This document shows, piece after piece, positions 45,768-57,261 of a stretch of DNA of 64,000 bases. The translations under genes were made by a program, and so were the position numbers. Origin of the DNA: Galerina marginata (lineage: Eukaryota > Basidiomycota > Agaricomycetes > Agaricales > Galerinaceae); contig JAECYW010000029.1 in the NCBI GenBank assembly GCA_023014335.1, positions 186,001-250,000 of the forward strand, given 5' to 3'. Under the pieces are notes generated by a model. It made no database searches and was not told the DNA's origin. It saw nothing but the letters and a program-made list of their open reading frames with translations. Each line of letters opens with the position of its first letter. Positions within the stretch are counted from its first letter, which is position 1.

Positions 45768-45927
45768 CGTTTCCGTGCTGGCGATTCAACCGGCTCCATA
45801 GCAGCCTCTCAGCGTTAGCGATTAAGCATCAATCTCCAAAGTGTAGCACGCGCTCCTTTGAAATTGTAACAACCATAATTTAGAGCAAGCTCGTGGTCCG
45901 GAAAAAAAATTCTTTCTCCTAATCTCT

Positions 45928-46203
45928 TTGAAGGTTGGAGGAAATTATATCGTTTCTGGCAATTTTTATGTCTTGAAAACAGGTTACCGCACATATGCAA
46001 AACTGCTAGGAAAGAACAAGAAGCGTTTTGCTTGGAAGGAAATCACTTCAGGAATAAGCGACTGCAAGAGAGTGCACCCCAAAGACCGCACAATGAGTGC
46101 TAACAGCTTCCATCCACAATGGTGGAAGAAAGGGGCATTGGAAATGCCCTCGAGCTTTCCTGCTGCCGTCTCAGGGTTTTTCATGCAGGAAACCGGCGGT
46201 TGA
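45928..46203 (+). other. Unrecognised 91-codon frame, duplicated inverted at 62.6-62.85 kb
   Basis: Reads KRFAWKEITSGISDCKRVHPKDRT and SFHPQWWKKGALEMPSSF. The inverted copy preserves much of this (RFVRKEITSGITDCKRVHPKDRT), with changes that mostly keep the frame, so it may be or have been protein-coding. No family recognised. Confidence 0.35.
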
Positions 46204-46221
46204 ACCCTATAAGGGCCTATA

Positions 46222-49200
46222 CAGTTAACGAGGGCGTCTTGATATTTGTGGCGACATTGATAATTTCCTTCGAACGCGGTACACCAAGGGTGACGTTCTT
46301 ACTGGAGACACCAGCATAACGGAAAGTGTTGGGCGTCATTTGGGTGGCCGATTCTCCAATTGACTGGGAAGCCAGTGTGCCACATAACTCTCCTGGGTGT
46401 ACGACTCATTGGTTAAACTTTGTCTCCACCTCGTCAATCACCCAATCAAAAGCTTCTCGTGTTAGATGGAACTTCTCAAAAATGCAGCGGGACGCAAAGG
46501 AAGCATCCTGAAGGTCAGTGTCGAGTTCTCCAGGGCCTCCTTGCTGAGATGGTCATAGCCACAGACGACAACCAGTTGTTTGCCAAGCTCATGCACAGTA
46601 TCGACTATGTAGGCCAGGTTGAGGTCACTTGGTTTGCGAGGATTGACGTGGAAGATCTGGATAGCGTTCTGGACAACGCTGTGGAGATCGACAGGAAGAT
46701 AGTGGGCTGTTTAGTGGGTACTCGGGGGAAGACAAACTCGCAAAGGAGTTGGCAATCTTCCACCAAGCGGGCATATTCCTCATTCAGCTTCACTAGGAGT
46801 TTGGGGAACTGTCGTCAATGCCAACCCACAAGACACCGGGGAGGAAGCCGCCGGCTGGGTCTGCGACATTTAGACGGTAATTATGTCCGAACTCCCTGTC
46901 GTTGAGGTGGAACGTCTTGATACTTTGCTTCTCAATGAAGGCGCTGTCTATTCCGTCTTCACCATATACAAACTGGATGAGATCCGCCGAGGGAATTTCG
47001 GACGATGCCGTCGTAGCAAACCGACGTCCTCCAGAGCTTTGACGATATAACCAGTTTCAGTCAATGAGACCTTCACGACCTGCCATAGCATGGAAGAAGA
47101 ATTCATTCGGAGTCAGGCCACGAAGATATGGATTCTCGACAAATCCACGCGACTCTGGACTGAGGTCGTCTTTAGTGAAGTGCGGTAGGATGCGATGACG
47201 GAAGCCGAATGGGTTACGACGACCTTCGGCAGACTGCTGTCCAACAAAGACAGACATTTGCGAAATGTTGATGAATGAACCCTTTGAATCGGCAACCACC
47301 ATCTGCTTTACATTGTTGTCCTCCTTGAAGTGCTTTTGAGCATATTGACCACATATGACACGGGCCAAGTTGAGCTGCCGTTCCACCAAATTCTCAAAGG
47401 ATTCGCGGATCGTCACACCAGACACAGTTTTCATACAGTCATGAATAGCATCGTTAATCATCTGAGCCACGTTCGCCTTCCACGCGGCAATGTGTTGGGT
47501 GATGTATGACGTAGTTGCAGAGTCGGCAATAGTATCGCCAATGCTGAAGTCGTTATGGAAGAGCCAGAAATTATCGACCATCTGGATGCCAGTAAACAAT
47601 TGGCAAGTGCCGTCGGGTCCCTTCTCACAGAACATGACAGGCACTAAACCACCCTGCGACGCTCCAATGCTCTTCTTCCCGACGATTCCAAATATCAGCT
47701 CGCCGTTCTCGATCAAAATACCGTCGTCAAAAATGGGAGTAAACGATTTGGGGCTTGGCGCACGGCGGATGTTGATACCACGGGGAATGGTCAAATTGAG
47801 GATTTGCTTTCCTGCCCACAGAGGCTTCGGCTTGAGGACGGCAGGAATCAGAATGGCTCCGTGCCATTCTGGGACCCACAAGAGGATATTTTGCACTTGA
47901 TTCCAGTCCAAGAAGGTATCACAAGCGTGAACATTCAAATGCTTCAAAGAGTATCTTGCACAATACCCATGACGGGTTTGTTGGCTTGAGAGAAATAATC
48001 TGTGTTTTGCAGTTAGCAAGGCAGGACCCAACTTAAACATGCAGGCAAACCAACCTGTCTGGCAACCCATGCAATCTGGCTAAGTTCTTCTCGAGTTTCC
48101 TCGCTTTGTGGCACACTAAGGATTATTTAGAAGATCTCCACAATAAACATGGTTACAAGAAGACGTACTGCATGTTCATTTCATCACCGTCGAAGGCGGC
48201 ATTGTAAGGCAGTGTTCTAAACCTCATGATTAACATGCCAAAGTGGCTGTTGCAGTCAACTTACACCGACAGGTTCAGGCAGAAGGCTATGGTGACAATA
48301 TTAGCAAAGGAAACAAAGTCACGAACCCCTGGACACTTACTGGAATAGGGCATAAGCTTGACGCAATGGCTCATCATACTCATCTTATGCAGAGAGGGTT
48401 GACGGTTGAACAGTACCAAACTACAAAGGAAATTAAAATCCGGAGTCTCAAAAAAACTCGGAGATTGCTTACCCTCCGTCCTTGAGGTGCCTTTCGACGA
48501 TCTAGTTATAACGAAGATTGGTTCGTTTGCTGGTGTCCCGAACTACATATCTTGCTCCTGGATATGTCGTCGGGCATTTCCAACCAGCTCTTGAAGATAT
48601 GCGATGTCGTACGGTGTTACTGGAAAGGGGTTAGATCAAAGACTAGACCGAAGAATAAATAGAATGGTACCTCTCTCAGGATAAGTTAAGTTCATGGCTA
48701 TGGTCTTCGGCACGCCAACTTCGTCCAGTTCCAACTTAGGATCGCCCATGGTGACCATTCGTGCTGAGAAATCCACACGTTTGCCCGTCACATTTCCACG
48801 CAAACGCCATTCTTTGCCCTTTAGTTGGGCACGAATAGCCTTCACAGGTCGACCAGACTCTTATAGTGCCTGCGGAATACCAGCAATATTGTTGTCCATG
48901 TAAGTGGCAACGTGAAACTATGGGTATCCGTCAGCCAGGGCTAATGATAAGCCACTGCGATACTTACTTGCAGCAGTTGTTCAAATTCGATGATAACGTC
49001 GGCCGGAGCTCCTTCTTGCTCAGAGCGTCGGGCGTTTGCGGATGCCTTGATGATATCCCCAAGTTTGTACATCAAATCGTCCTCACTTTGCATGGCGCCA
49101 TCATCTACAGCGATACTGGGACAAACAGGAGGATGAACAGGCATGACAGTTAAAACCATCCATTCCTGTCTGGCGTACTCGTCTGAGAGGCCCAGGAGAT

Positions 49201-49590
49201 GAAGATCATGGTCAGACATCTTTTTGAAGACAGTGTAAACCTCAGAAGAGGTGATGAGCCTCTTATCAGGCTGCCACGACTTAACTTCCTCTATGAAGGT
49301 AAGTCAATATTATCCAGTAAAACGAAGACAATACTAACGTCTTCGTCATCCTTCGTCTTCTTATACTGCACGAAAAGCTTCAGGCCTTCCTTCCTGACCT
49401 GAGGTGGACTGTGCCCACAGCCGCCGTCACCCTTTTTTGCCTCCTCAACCTCTGGATATGCACCTTCTTCCTTGCGCTCGTCAGGCTCGCAAATCGTCTT
49501 CGTCTTATAATGAGCCCAAACAGCCGCCATCCGGTTCTTGGGATCACGGATATGACGAACCTTCTCCGCAAAATTCGGGTCCGACTTGAT
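46222..49590 (-). pseudogene. RPB1: RNA polymerase II largest subunit pseudogene, copy D (longest)
   Basis: It spans SDPNFAEKVRHIRDPKNRM (about 49580) to [22 protein letters not shown] (46222), with introns kept. The GGCGH exon is in frame, unlike A/B. The active-site exon is present but reads NAAFDGD (48183-48203), so the first metal-binding Asp is Ala. The trigger-loop TLNTFHYAG is TPNTFRYAG (46310-46339), so the catalytic His is Arg. TAA at 48861-48863 is shared with A/B, TGA is at 46406-46408, and the EALENSTLTFRM exon is frameshifted. The frame 47057-48070 is otherwise long and well conserved. The N-terminal side is fused to an ACC1 fragment. Confidence 0.94.
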
Positions 49591-49596
49591 ACACGG

Positions 49597-50483
49597 ACAC
49601 CAGGTTGCTTGATCAACTGGATAACACCCACTTCAGATGTAACAAGTGGCATGTACGTTTTCACGACCTAATAGCACTGGCATCAACCAGCTCAACCAGC
49701 CGACGAGTCGACATTTAAAGCAAGACTTACCTCAATTTTGGCGTATTGATCGCCAGCCTTGACATGATCTCCACTGCCCAGAAAGTATCCGATAAGTTTC
49801 CCGAGACTTGGACTTCTGAGCTGAGAAGGGGCGTTTTCCTGTAATCAAGCAGGTCCTGGCGTCGACCAATCAATCTAAGAGCGCCAACTTCCTCCGTCCG
49901 TATGTGGAGTGTGGAGTAACTCTTCCTATCCAAAAGAACGAGACCAACGAGTAACCCGCCATCCGCCAAAACGCCCATTGTACTGTCTCCGTTGACGTAG
50001 AGAGTCCACAGTGGATGAGGACCGCGCAGCAGTAAAAGAATAACGAGTATTCTCGTATGTAAAATCGATGCCAAATACTGTGTTAAGAAAGGAGCTCGAC
50101 CTTTATCAAAAATGCGTTCGTACTCTGTCCAGCAATCTTCAATGGCCGGTATGCCCTTGTAACAGCACCGTAAACGACGGCTGAAGTCGTGCAAGGGCGC
50201 AGCGCCTCTCGTGAGTTTGTTGCTAATGGAATAATCCAGCCATCCACTGGTCATGGTGTTCCAGCTCCAGAAGTTTGTCAAGGTACTTGATGCTCAGTTC
50301 CTTCAGAGCGACAGTCATATTCCTTCGGTTGTGCCCTCTCTTCTCACCGTCGAAGATAAGGCCAAACTGGAAATCCGCAAATTCATGCAATCCACTGGAT
50401 GCGCTGACGGAAAGGTAAGCCCAAACATTTGTACCCGAACGGAAGTTGAGATAATGCAAAGGTCCCGATGTGGGTTTGAAGCC
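49597..50483 (-). pseudogene. ACC1: Acetyl-CoA carboxylase fragment (end of BC to BCCP region)
   Basis: Minus-strand pieces in the order of fungal [53 protein letters not shown], then (frameshift near 50255) [61 protein letters not shown], then (frameshift) [27 protein letters not shown]. After a GTAAGT..TTAG intron comes VVKTYMPLVTSEVGVIQLIKQ. The biotin site, normally EVMKM, reads EVVKT: the lysine (49659-49661) remains but both methionines are changed. It is joined at about 49590-49597 to RPB1 copy D on the same strand. Confidence 0.9.
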
Positions 50484-50509
50484 TGTTTTCCTGGCGCACA
50501 GCGAGGACG

Positions 50510-51170
50510 GAGATATGGGCAAAGGCGAACCGCGCCGAGAGAGGCGCAGGGCCTGCAGTGGGTCGGGGCGCAGGCCTGGTGGGGTAGGAGCGCTGTCGGA
50601 ATCTTTAGGAAATGAACAATGGAAGACGGCGGTTGAGACATCGGGAAGATGTCGACGTAAAGGAAGAGCGTGGAGCTGGAGACCCAGGCTGCACGGGCGC
50701 GATGTTCGAGAACGTATTCAAAGGACGGCGCTGCAACTACTTGGGGCGCGGGCGCTTTTCTGAGGGGGCGGGAAGGTTTTGGGTGGAAAATCGAATTATC
50801 CTGGATGCAAGGAATGAACAATGAGAGGTACGAGAAAGGATTAAATGAGTTGCTTCTTGCAGGCGAAAAGAAAAGGTTGACTCACAGGGTCGTCCACGCG
50901 GCCTAGCTTAAACATCAGCAACATTCACAGACCATTGCAAAGAGCAGAATCGTCGCATTGGCTACCGGCGGCGTATAACGAAGAAACAATAGGCGAAATA
51001 AAGATAGTCTTTCCGCCAGGACTGGTGACGTTGCTGAGTCGATGTCGACCTTGACAGTATAAGGGTCGTACAGGGAGTGATATGCGGTCTTTATGGAAGG
51101 TTTGTCTTGGGAGAAATGTTGATGGGAGATAAATACTGCTCCTGAAGGTCTAGACATTGAATCACGTCCC
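50510..51170 (-). pseudogene. Unrecognised exon group, duplicated inverted at 61.96-62.42 kb
   Basis: The minus strand reads SLYDPYTVKVDIDSATSPVLAERL, a hydrophobic piece, and after an intron-like gap a Pro/Ser-rich stretch (PSRPLRKAPAPQVVAAPS, then [11 protein letters not shown]). The copy at 61960-62420 shows the same order with frame differences. The first part suggests a folded domain; I cannot assign it. Confidence 0.35.
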
Positions 51171-51179
51171 CCGAACTTG

Positions 51180-52580
51180 GCTCGCAAGCCTGGTCCAGCA
51201 GAAATGAGAGATACGGAGTCGACGACGTAGTAGTACTTGCTGCAAAGCCCTGCGATCTCAGTCCACCAAAGCCACCAGCGCCTTTGGGCTCCGGAATAAC
51301 TAAGTTGGTTCACCAGGCTCGACCGGGGCAGACTTCTCGGCATCCAAATTGACTTCCTCCACAAAGAATTTTGAGAAGCTGAAGCGGGGCTTCACAAGTC
51401 GCTCGAGCATCATTCAAATTGTAAGAAAACTCTAAGAAGTCGGAATCGAGTCTAATGGAGTACAGCAGCGTGTCAGCGATAGCGATTTGGCCCAGTCCGA
51501 TGCAAAACCCAGTGGCGATACCGTGCACAACCTGGATGACAGAGGAATGAGCAGCGGGTGATCGCGCTACTCCTCTGCTAATTCTACGACTCCGATCTGG
51601 TCTTGAGGCCTTGAGGCGAGGTCGAGGGTTGAGCTTGACATGCTTGACATGCAAATCGTGATGTTTAACTCTGTTTGGCTTTCCAAACTCCCGGTTACCC
51701 GTCGGAGCTCTTCTTCTAGATCTGCGCGTCTTGACCACTCCTTTCGCCAGATGGTGCAAGCAAGTGGTTCTGCGTCGTTGTCTATTGGCTCTGAAGGGCC
51801 TGCTCCTTTCACCTTGGTGCGAGCTAGCAAAAAACCCCTCAGACTTCCCGTTACACATCCCATAGGCGAACCCAAATTATTGTCCTTACGCCGTAGGCCG
51901 ATGACGCGGTAAGTGGACTGTGTGCCTCTCAGCGTGCGCTTATTCATCTTCAAACAGGGCCTTACGACCACTTTGAACAAATTGCGCAGCGAGATTTGTC
52001 TGCAAAGCCCAAATTGTTAGTGCTCTCTATTCATTTTTTTCAAAACTCAACTAAGCTTCGAATGTCTCTGAATCAAGTGGTTATATGCGGCGCCTTCGTC
52101 GTTGAACTGCCATTGCGAGCAGTGCAGACTTCATTCTGGAGTTTCCAGAACGACGCTTAGTCCACCAACGCTGAGACGCTGCCGTAGATCTACCTATGGA
52201 GCCGGTTGAATCGCTAGCACGGAAACGTCGCTGTGGTCCTTCCCCCCATCTGGATTGACTACACTTTATGGACTCTCGATTTCTGCAACGCCCATTGGCG
52301 TTCGGACCTCTTCACTCTGGCTAGCAACGGATTGGGCTGCACTCGTATGACCATTAGCCCAAGAACCCGGTTGGGCGGCCTCAACTTCGTTCATTTCGAA
52401 TTCCCTACATATCGCGTGCCCGCATGTGCTACCCCAACCCCCGACGTCATGCTGCCCAAGAGAACGCTTTCGATCAAGCCTGGTGGACCTAACCTTGACC
52501 TAGCACATCCGGAGCCTCATGGTGCTGGTAGCTCAGGAGGGCTGGTTCCGCAGGGTCAGGAACCTCATGCATGCTGAATC
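51180..52580. repeat. Copy of arm mosaic 7030-8370
   Basis: Collinear with the left arm. It holds the best form of the hydrophobic cassette on the minus strand (SSVIQVVHGIATGFCIGLG, then IAIADTLLYSIRLDSDF, EFSYNLNDARAT), fused in frame to the upstream cassette as a 182-codon frame at 51310-51858. It also has PG-x-P exons near 51260-51330 (-) and 52490-52565 (+). The arm copies have a frameshift (atcaag insertion and base losses) that breaks the hydrophobic reading, so this and the 61.5-kb copy are closer to the ancestral form. Confidence 0.75.
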
Positions 52581-53288
52581 TAATTTCGCTGCAAATCGTC
52601 TCTTCAATGGCTTCCTCTTCCTCCACTACTGTTTACCGCCTGGGTCGGCTATATCATACTAGACCGTCGTCATCGACGATGAACGTTGTGGCAGTGCTGG
52701 GAGCGCATCCCACTGCATTAGGTCGACTATAGTACCTACGGACTCGTAGCTAGCTATGACCAATCAGATCACGCTTACCAGCAACCACATCCATAGCCAG
52801 CCAACCAGCCAGCCCGAGTCTCCCTTGCGAGGTTTCCCTCTCGGGACTCCCCCAACGTGCCATCGTGCCTTCCAACAGTGACCGGCGACTCTAATTCATC
52901 CTCTGCGAGTGGTCAACAGCAACTTTAACTCTTCGTCTCCCTTTCTGTGGTTACTCAGAACATTGACTCGGAGAGTCACACTGGATCAATGGCCGTTGAG
53001 TTTGAAGCAGTCGAATGCAACCTTCTGAGGAGGTTATTCCAAATTGGAATATTCGCAATTGATCATCCTTCCCACAGATACGTGGCTATGGGCTGGATAT
53101 CTGCCTTCAGCAATTTGCCGCTTCGTGTGATGCAATTGACGAAGAAATGTACGTGCCGAAAATTGCATCTCTGTCATATAACCCACCCAGACGTTCTAAA
53201 GGTCTCATTCCGATCTCCTTGCCCTAGCTTCGAACGACATCCTAACGGAATCTGTGTTGGCTCACCCTCAACTGCTCGACCATAACTG
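52581..53288. repeat. Diverged copy of arm 8380-8895 with an insertion
   Basis: 52581-52680 and 52855-53288 follow the arm. 52690-52855 is extra sequence without a match in the arms. Short frames (for example ending at 53285) do not form a recognisable protein. Confidence 0.5.
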
Positions 53289-53490
53289 ATGCCACTTTGC
53301 AAATGTATCAGTCAAGGCTGTGGCCGTACACCATCTGGTGGAAAGGACATCGATAAACGGACACTGGAGAAGCATATCATCCTCGACTACCGGCTTGCAG
53401 CGAAACAAGCCCACAGCGATGTTCTACAGGAAACTGACAGTCTCGTTGCAACCTTCGTTTCGTCAATGTCCGTCGCTGACAAGGCGTCGG
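53289..53490 (+). pseudogene. CxC...C...H zinc-knuckle-like N-terminus, best copy
   Basis: Reads MPLCKCISQGCGRTPSGGKD followed in frame by RTLEKHIILDYRLAAKQAH and VLQETDSLVATFVSSMSVAD. The Cys-x-Cys-x4-Cys...His spacing and the following helix resemble N-termini of basidiomycete transposon-linked proteins. It is truncated by unrelated sequence after about 53490, whereas in the arms it is truncated by the ankyrin fragment. Confidence 0.45.
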
Positions 53491-53637
53491 GGCCCCCCAC
53501 GCAATCGGGGAGCCGATTATGGTCGATGTCACGACCATCTCCTTCTGATGTCGATGTCTTGGAGGCACATATTTCGCACCAACCCCACCATCTCAGCCTA
53601 AATTTCCTATTTTACCCTAACCGGAAAAACCACGGTC

Positions 53638-53935
53638 TATGCTGTTTGCCCGCACTCTAGCTGCCATCGTACGTACAAGCCAATATACAAGGAGGGCTGT
53701 CCGATTGCAGAGTACCCAAACCGCTGCAGTTACAAGCGATTTCCGAATAGCCCATCCTGTGGTACGGTTCTTACAAGACCTCGGATCATCAAGGATATTG
53801 AAATCCAGTTTCCCATCAAACCCTTCGTCTCTTTGGACTCTAAAGATTGGTTTGCAGCGCTGGTTTCGCGTCCGGGCTATGCAGATCTCGTGGATGGGGC
53901 ATAGGCGAAGACAAATGGGAGATATTGAGAAGTAG
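53638..53935 (+). pseudogene. Mitochondrial presequence-like N-terminal fragment
   Basis: The open frame starts MLFARTLAAIVRTSQYTRRA and continues RLQSTQTAAV: Arg/Ser/Thr-rich, no acidic residue, amphipathic, with an R-x-S-T-Q cleavage-like site. This is the usual form of a mitochondrial targeting peptide. The following residues (DFRIAHPVVRFLQDLG) do not identify the enzyme. It stops at the inner edge of palindrome 2, so the rest of the gene is absent. Confidence 0.45.
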
Positions 53936-53959
53936 AAATACAAAATTTGTATTAGAGAT

Positions 53960-56130
53960 AGCTAACATTACAGGCTGATGTAGCAGCATTGTGGCGTAGG
54001 AAATAAAACTCGGGCTACTCCAGTTTGGCGACAGATTCAATGGCATCATCCTCAGAGTCCCGCAAAATATTCAGGGGCAGTGGTCTTGCAGTACGAATAC
54101 TGCTTGCAGTCTGCTTCCCAAGCTGCATCAAAACGTCATGAGGAAGTTGCATCAGAACTTCGCGGGAAATCACCAGAGAGCCTTTAGCGGCTCCTTGAGT
54201 TGGTTCTTCACCTAGTGAGGTCTTGAATGGGTCGACTACCACCTTCTCCGCAACAGATCGCGCCTTTGTGGGTATCTGGGTCAAATCCTGGAGAAAGTGT
54301 GTCAGTTCCATCCAAAAGAATGACATCTGGTAAGACCTTGCATAAACTTTTCAATGCTTGAAACCACGCTGGAGAGACAACCACCAAAACAATGTTCAAA
54401 AGCAGAAGAGCAACCACCAGGCCAACTTCTCCTCGCCTCTCGGTCTTACGCCTCTTCTGCAGTAGCGCACGCTGCGTCTATCCGTTACAGATCAATCGAA
54501 CGGATAAACACTACATAGATATTGACTTGCCGGCTTTTCCCATACGCAGATGGACGATTTGTCGTCAGAGCTGCCTGTCATAATGAGGTGCCGATTCTCC
54601 GTGCTTGCTGTCTACAGAAAAAAAAATCTATCGACCGATTCGGAAAAATACTAAAAGTGTCTTACTATAGTCGCCTGTAAGAGAGTTGTTGGTTTTCCAT
54701 GCATAAAGGTTTGCACGGGTTGCTGAGACGCTTTCAGATCGAAGAGATACACTTTGCCATGGTCACTGCCGCCGACAATCACAGTACCCTTCTCCCCAAA
54801 CACGACCATTCTAACGAAATTTCTGCTATTCGGAACGTCGAAAGTATGGAGAGGTGTGGAGCGATGGATCGAATATACGTCGTAACCAGTTTTCATGTTG
54901 TCGACGACGATGTTTCTCTCAAATTCATCCATGTCGATATTCCCACTGCTCAGCCAGTCAAATTGAGAGAGCACAAAGAAGAAAACATACATACATCGCA
55001 GACTTGAGGGTTTTGGTATGCTTGAGAGCCGCTGTCTGGGCATCACGACAAGTGCTGTCATTTCGTCAGTACGTGTGCTATGACTAACCGTTTTGAACGC
55101 TCACATTTCACCACTTTCAAGAGCATACACGAGGATATCTTCGCCTCTGTTGATGAAGCGAGCAGATCGGGGAATCGCCTCGTTCAACTCTACAGTCCAC
55201 AAAGGCGACATATCTTAATATAGAAGAGATCAGTAAGAAGAACCAGCCATGTAGAGATTCGTTACCTTCTCCAACAAGTCGAGACATCTTAATTTTTCCG
55301 TGGTGGCTGGTCATGACGAGACGGAAATTAACGGGATCGAAGGCTAAGGTTTCAACACTGTCGCCGGAATTAAAAACTTGGGTATCCGATATTTCCACAA
55401 AACGGTCCTAGTAAAAAGTGAGAGTAATTAATTGGCCCGAAAGACTATTGCCGGCTAATGAGAGGACACACCCTTCTTTTTTGCCGCTTGTAGATTACAA
55501 CACGCCCTCTGCCCGTCCCGACGGATAACAGACCACTGCCGGATACATTACCATCTAAACGTATCCAGTGCAAACAAGTGACTTGACCCCAATGGCCTGC
55601 CTTATCAATCAGAGTTTCTCTCAACTCGAAGGAAGTGAGGTCCCAAATTCGAACGGTCTCGTCGTCACCTAAGCAGCATGAAGTCATGGCTCGGCACTAT
55701 AAACCAGCAGAGGGCATACCGCCACTAGCGAGCAGTTCTGCGTCTCCGACAACTGCGAAGCAATTGATTGGGCCGTGGTGGCTCTCCATTCTCGCAACGA
55801 GGCGGTATTTCTGTCGAGGAGATGTGAAGTCATGTCAGTCAAATAAGTCAAACGGTGACAAAGGTCGAAACGAACATGGGCAGGAAGAAAAAGGCGATTC
55901 CAGTATCGTTGCAAGAACATTTCCATCACAAAATCGTCTGTTCTGTTGGGTTATTGATAAAGCGATTAGCACCGCGCAGTTTGCCTTGACCCAATCTGCT
56001 TTTTATAGGCTATTATAAGTCGAGTCACCTCGAGCGCAGCACTGGGTCCGCTATCTGCGACGGTGAACCCTGAAATGAACACCGTGAGGGCCACTCTTGA
56101 AGCTTGAAGACTTAACGAGGGGGTAGTTGG
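53960..56130. repeat. Palindrome 2, right arm
   Basis: Reverse complement of 42638-44815. The outer end is gggggtagttgg (56119-56130), followed at once by unrelated gccatttatg. The inner end keeps about 40 bp more similarity to copy A (through tatttctact) than the left arm does, so this side preserves the older inner flank. Confidence 0.95.
54015..55810 (-). CDS. WD40-repeat protein with C-terminal membrane segment, copy C
   Basis: Mirror of copy B with identical translations, including LVVALLLLNIVLVVV and the tail ending VAKLE at 54015. It is read leftward into the spacer, so B and C are convergent. It lacks the GEPGRP/small-ORF neighbours that copies A and B have upstream: the homology stops at 56130, about 0.3 kb before its first recognised exon. 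The missing upstream partner may separate a promoter, or the genes may be independent. Confidence 0.75.
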
Positions 56131-57258
56131 GCCATTTATGCCCAGTGAAAAGCCCGTCTGCTGAGAGCAGCTGTGGTGTGTTGAAGCCCTGCCCGAAAAG
56201 TGAGACATTTTATGATGAGATCTGCTTGAGAAATGCTGAAATATGTTGAAATCGACGCCATGGGTTTGTTACGCTTGGTACCTGCTGAAATCTGCTCTCG
56301 TAGACTGAAATTGAGCCAGGTCTAATATTTATTCTTGTCACATCTGCTGAAATCGGGGCATAGGATTATTATTATTAGGATATCTTCTTCTCATATGGTA
56401 TTTATTCATGGCTGTATACAGTCGACTCCCTCATAACTCATACCCCTCGGTGGATAGCCCAAGGTATGAGTTATGAGAGAGTATGTGTTATGAGAAAGGA
56501 ACCAAAATTTTACCCTAAAAATTGCGAAAAAAATCGCAAAAATCGGAAAAAAATAAAGATCATGCATTCGTAAATTAAAGAGCCCTTCTGACAAAATGTA
56601 TGTAGTTTCCCAAGGGGTCATACAATCCCTCAATTTATCATAAATTGAAGACTTGAATCGTGGTGAGTAGGGTGGGGATCAGTGGGAATGCCATCATTGA
56701 CATCATCTCCGCCGTTGATCTCTATGTTCTCACGGGCGTCAGTACTGCAGTTGCGTTCATAGCTGACAACCTTTCTCCTAGGGACCACGCGCATCAGCGT
56801 TATTGAACTCCGGGCCCGCTGATCTGACTGCACTGGATGAAGCACTCAAAACTCTTCAAACCAGAATGTTGTTCTCCTACAGAAGAGGCCTAGGGTTCGT
56901 TGAAGAGCGCTTTTGAAACCGGTAATCTTCCCAGCTGCTACAATGTCCAGGCGGTTCTCCAAGTCTTTTTTATTAGACAAGATCCACCCATATGTATCAC
57001 TTGATTTATACTTTCGTACAGCTTCATACCGTAGATCAAAATCCCTCCTCGTTGCTGTTAATGACATTCGGAGCCCACTGAAATAAGTATTTCCCCCCTG
57101 TTTTGATATTTATGAGCTGATAGAAAGACCGACTGGGAATATTTCCATTTCAATTGTATTTTATCTAATGCCACCTAGTTCCTGCTTTCTAACGAGTGCT
57201 CAAAGCTTGCTATAAAGCCTCCACCTCGTCGAGGAATTTCGCTGACCGACAGTTGTCA
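56131..57258. other. Gene-poor stretch with decayed repeats
   Basis: 56215-56370 repeats gctgaaat(c/a)tg-type strings at least four times. 56419-56500 starts CAGTCGACTCCCTC after TA and contains paired tcataactcata / tatgagttatga strings, as at a decayed pogo/Tc1-like terminus; no second terminus or transposase was found. 56770-57000 is the inverted copy of 40640-40870 (minus strand RYEAVRKYKSSDTYGWILSN). No intact gene. Confidence 0.45.
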
Positions 57259-57261
57259 TGA

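Noticed and set aside
56417..56640. Complete pogo/Tc1-like transposon
   Set aside because: Only one TA|CAGTCGACTCCC-type terminus with short internal inverted strings is visible; no second end and no DDE transposase frame.
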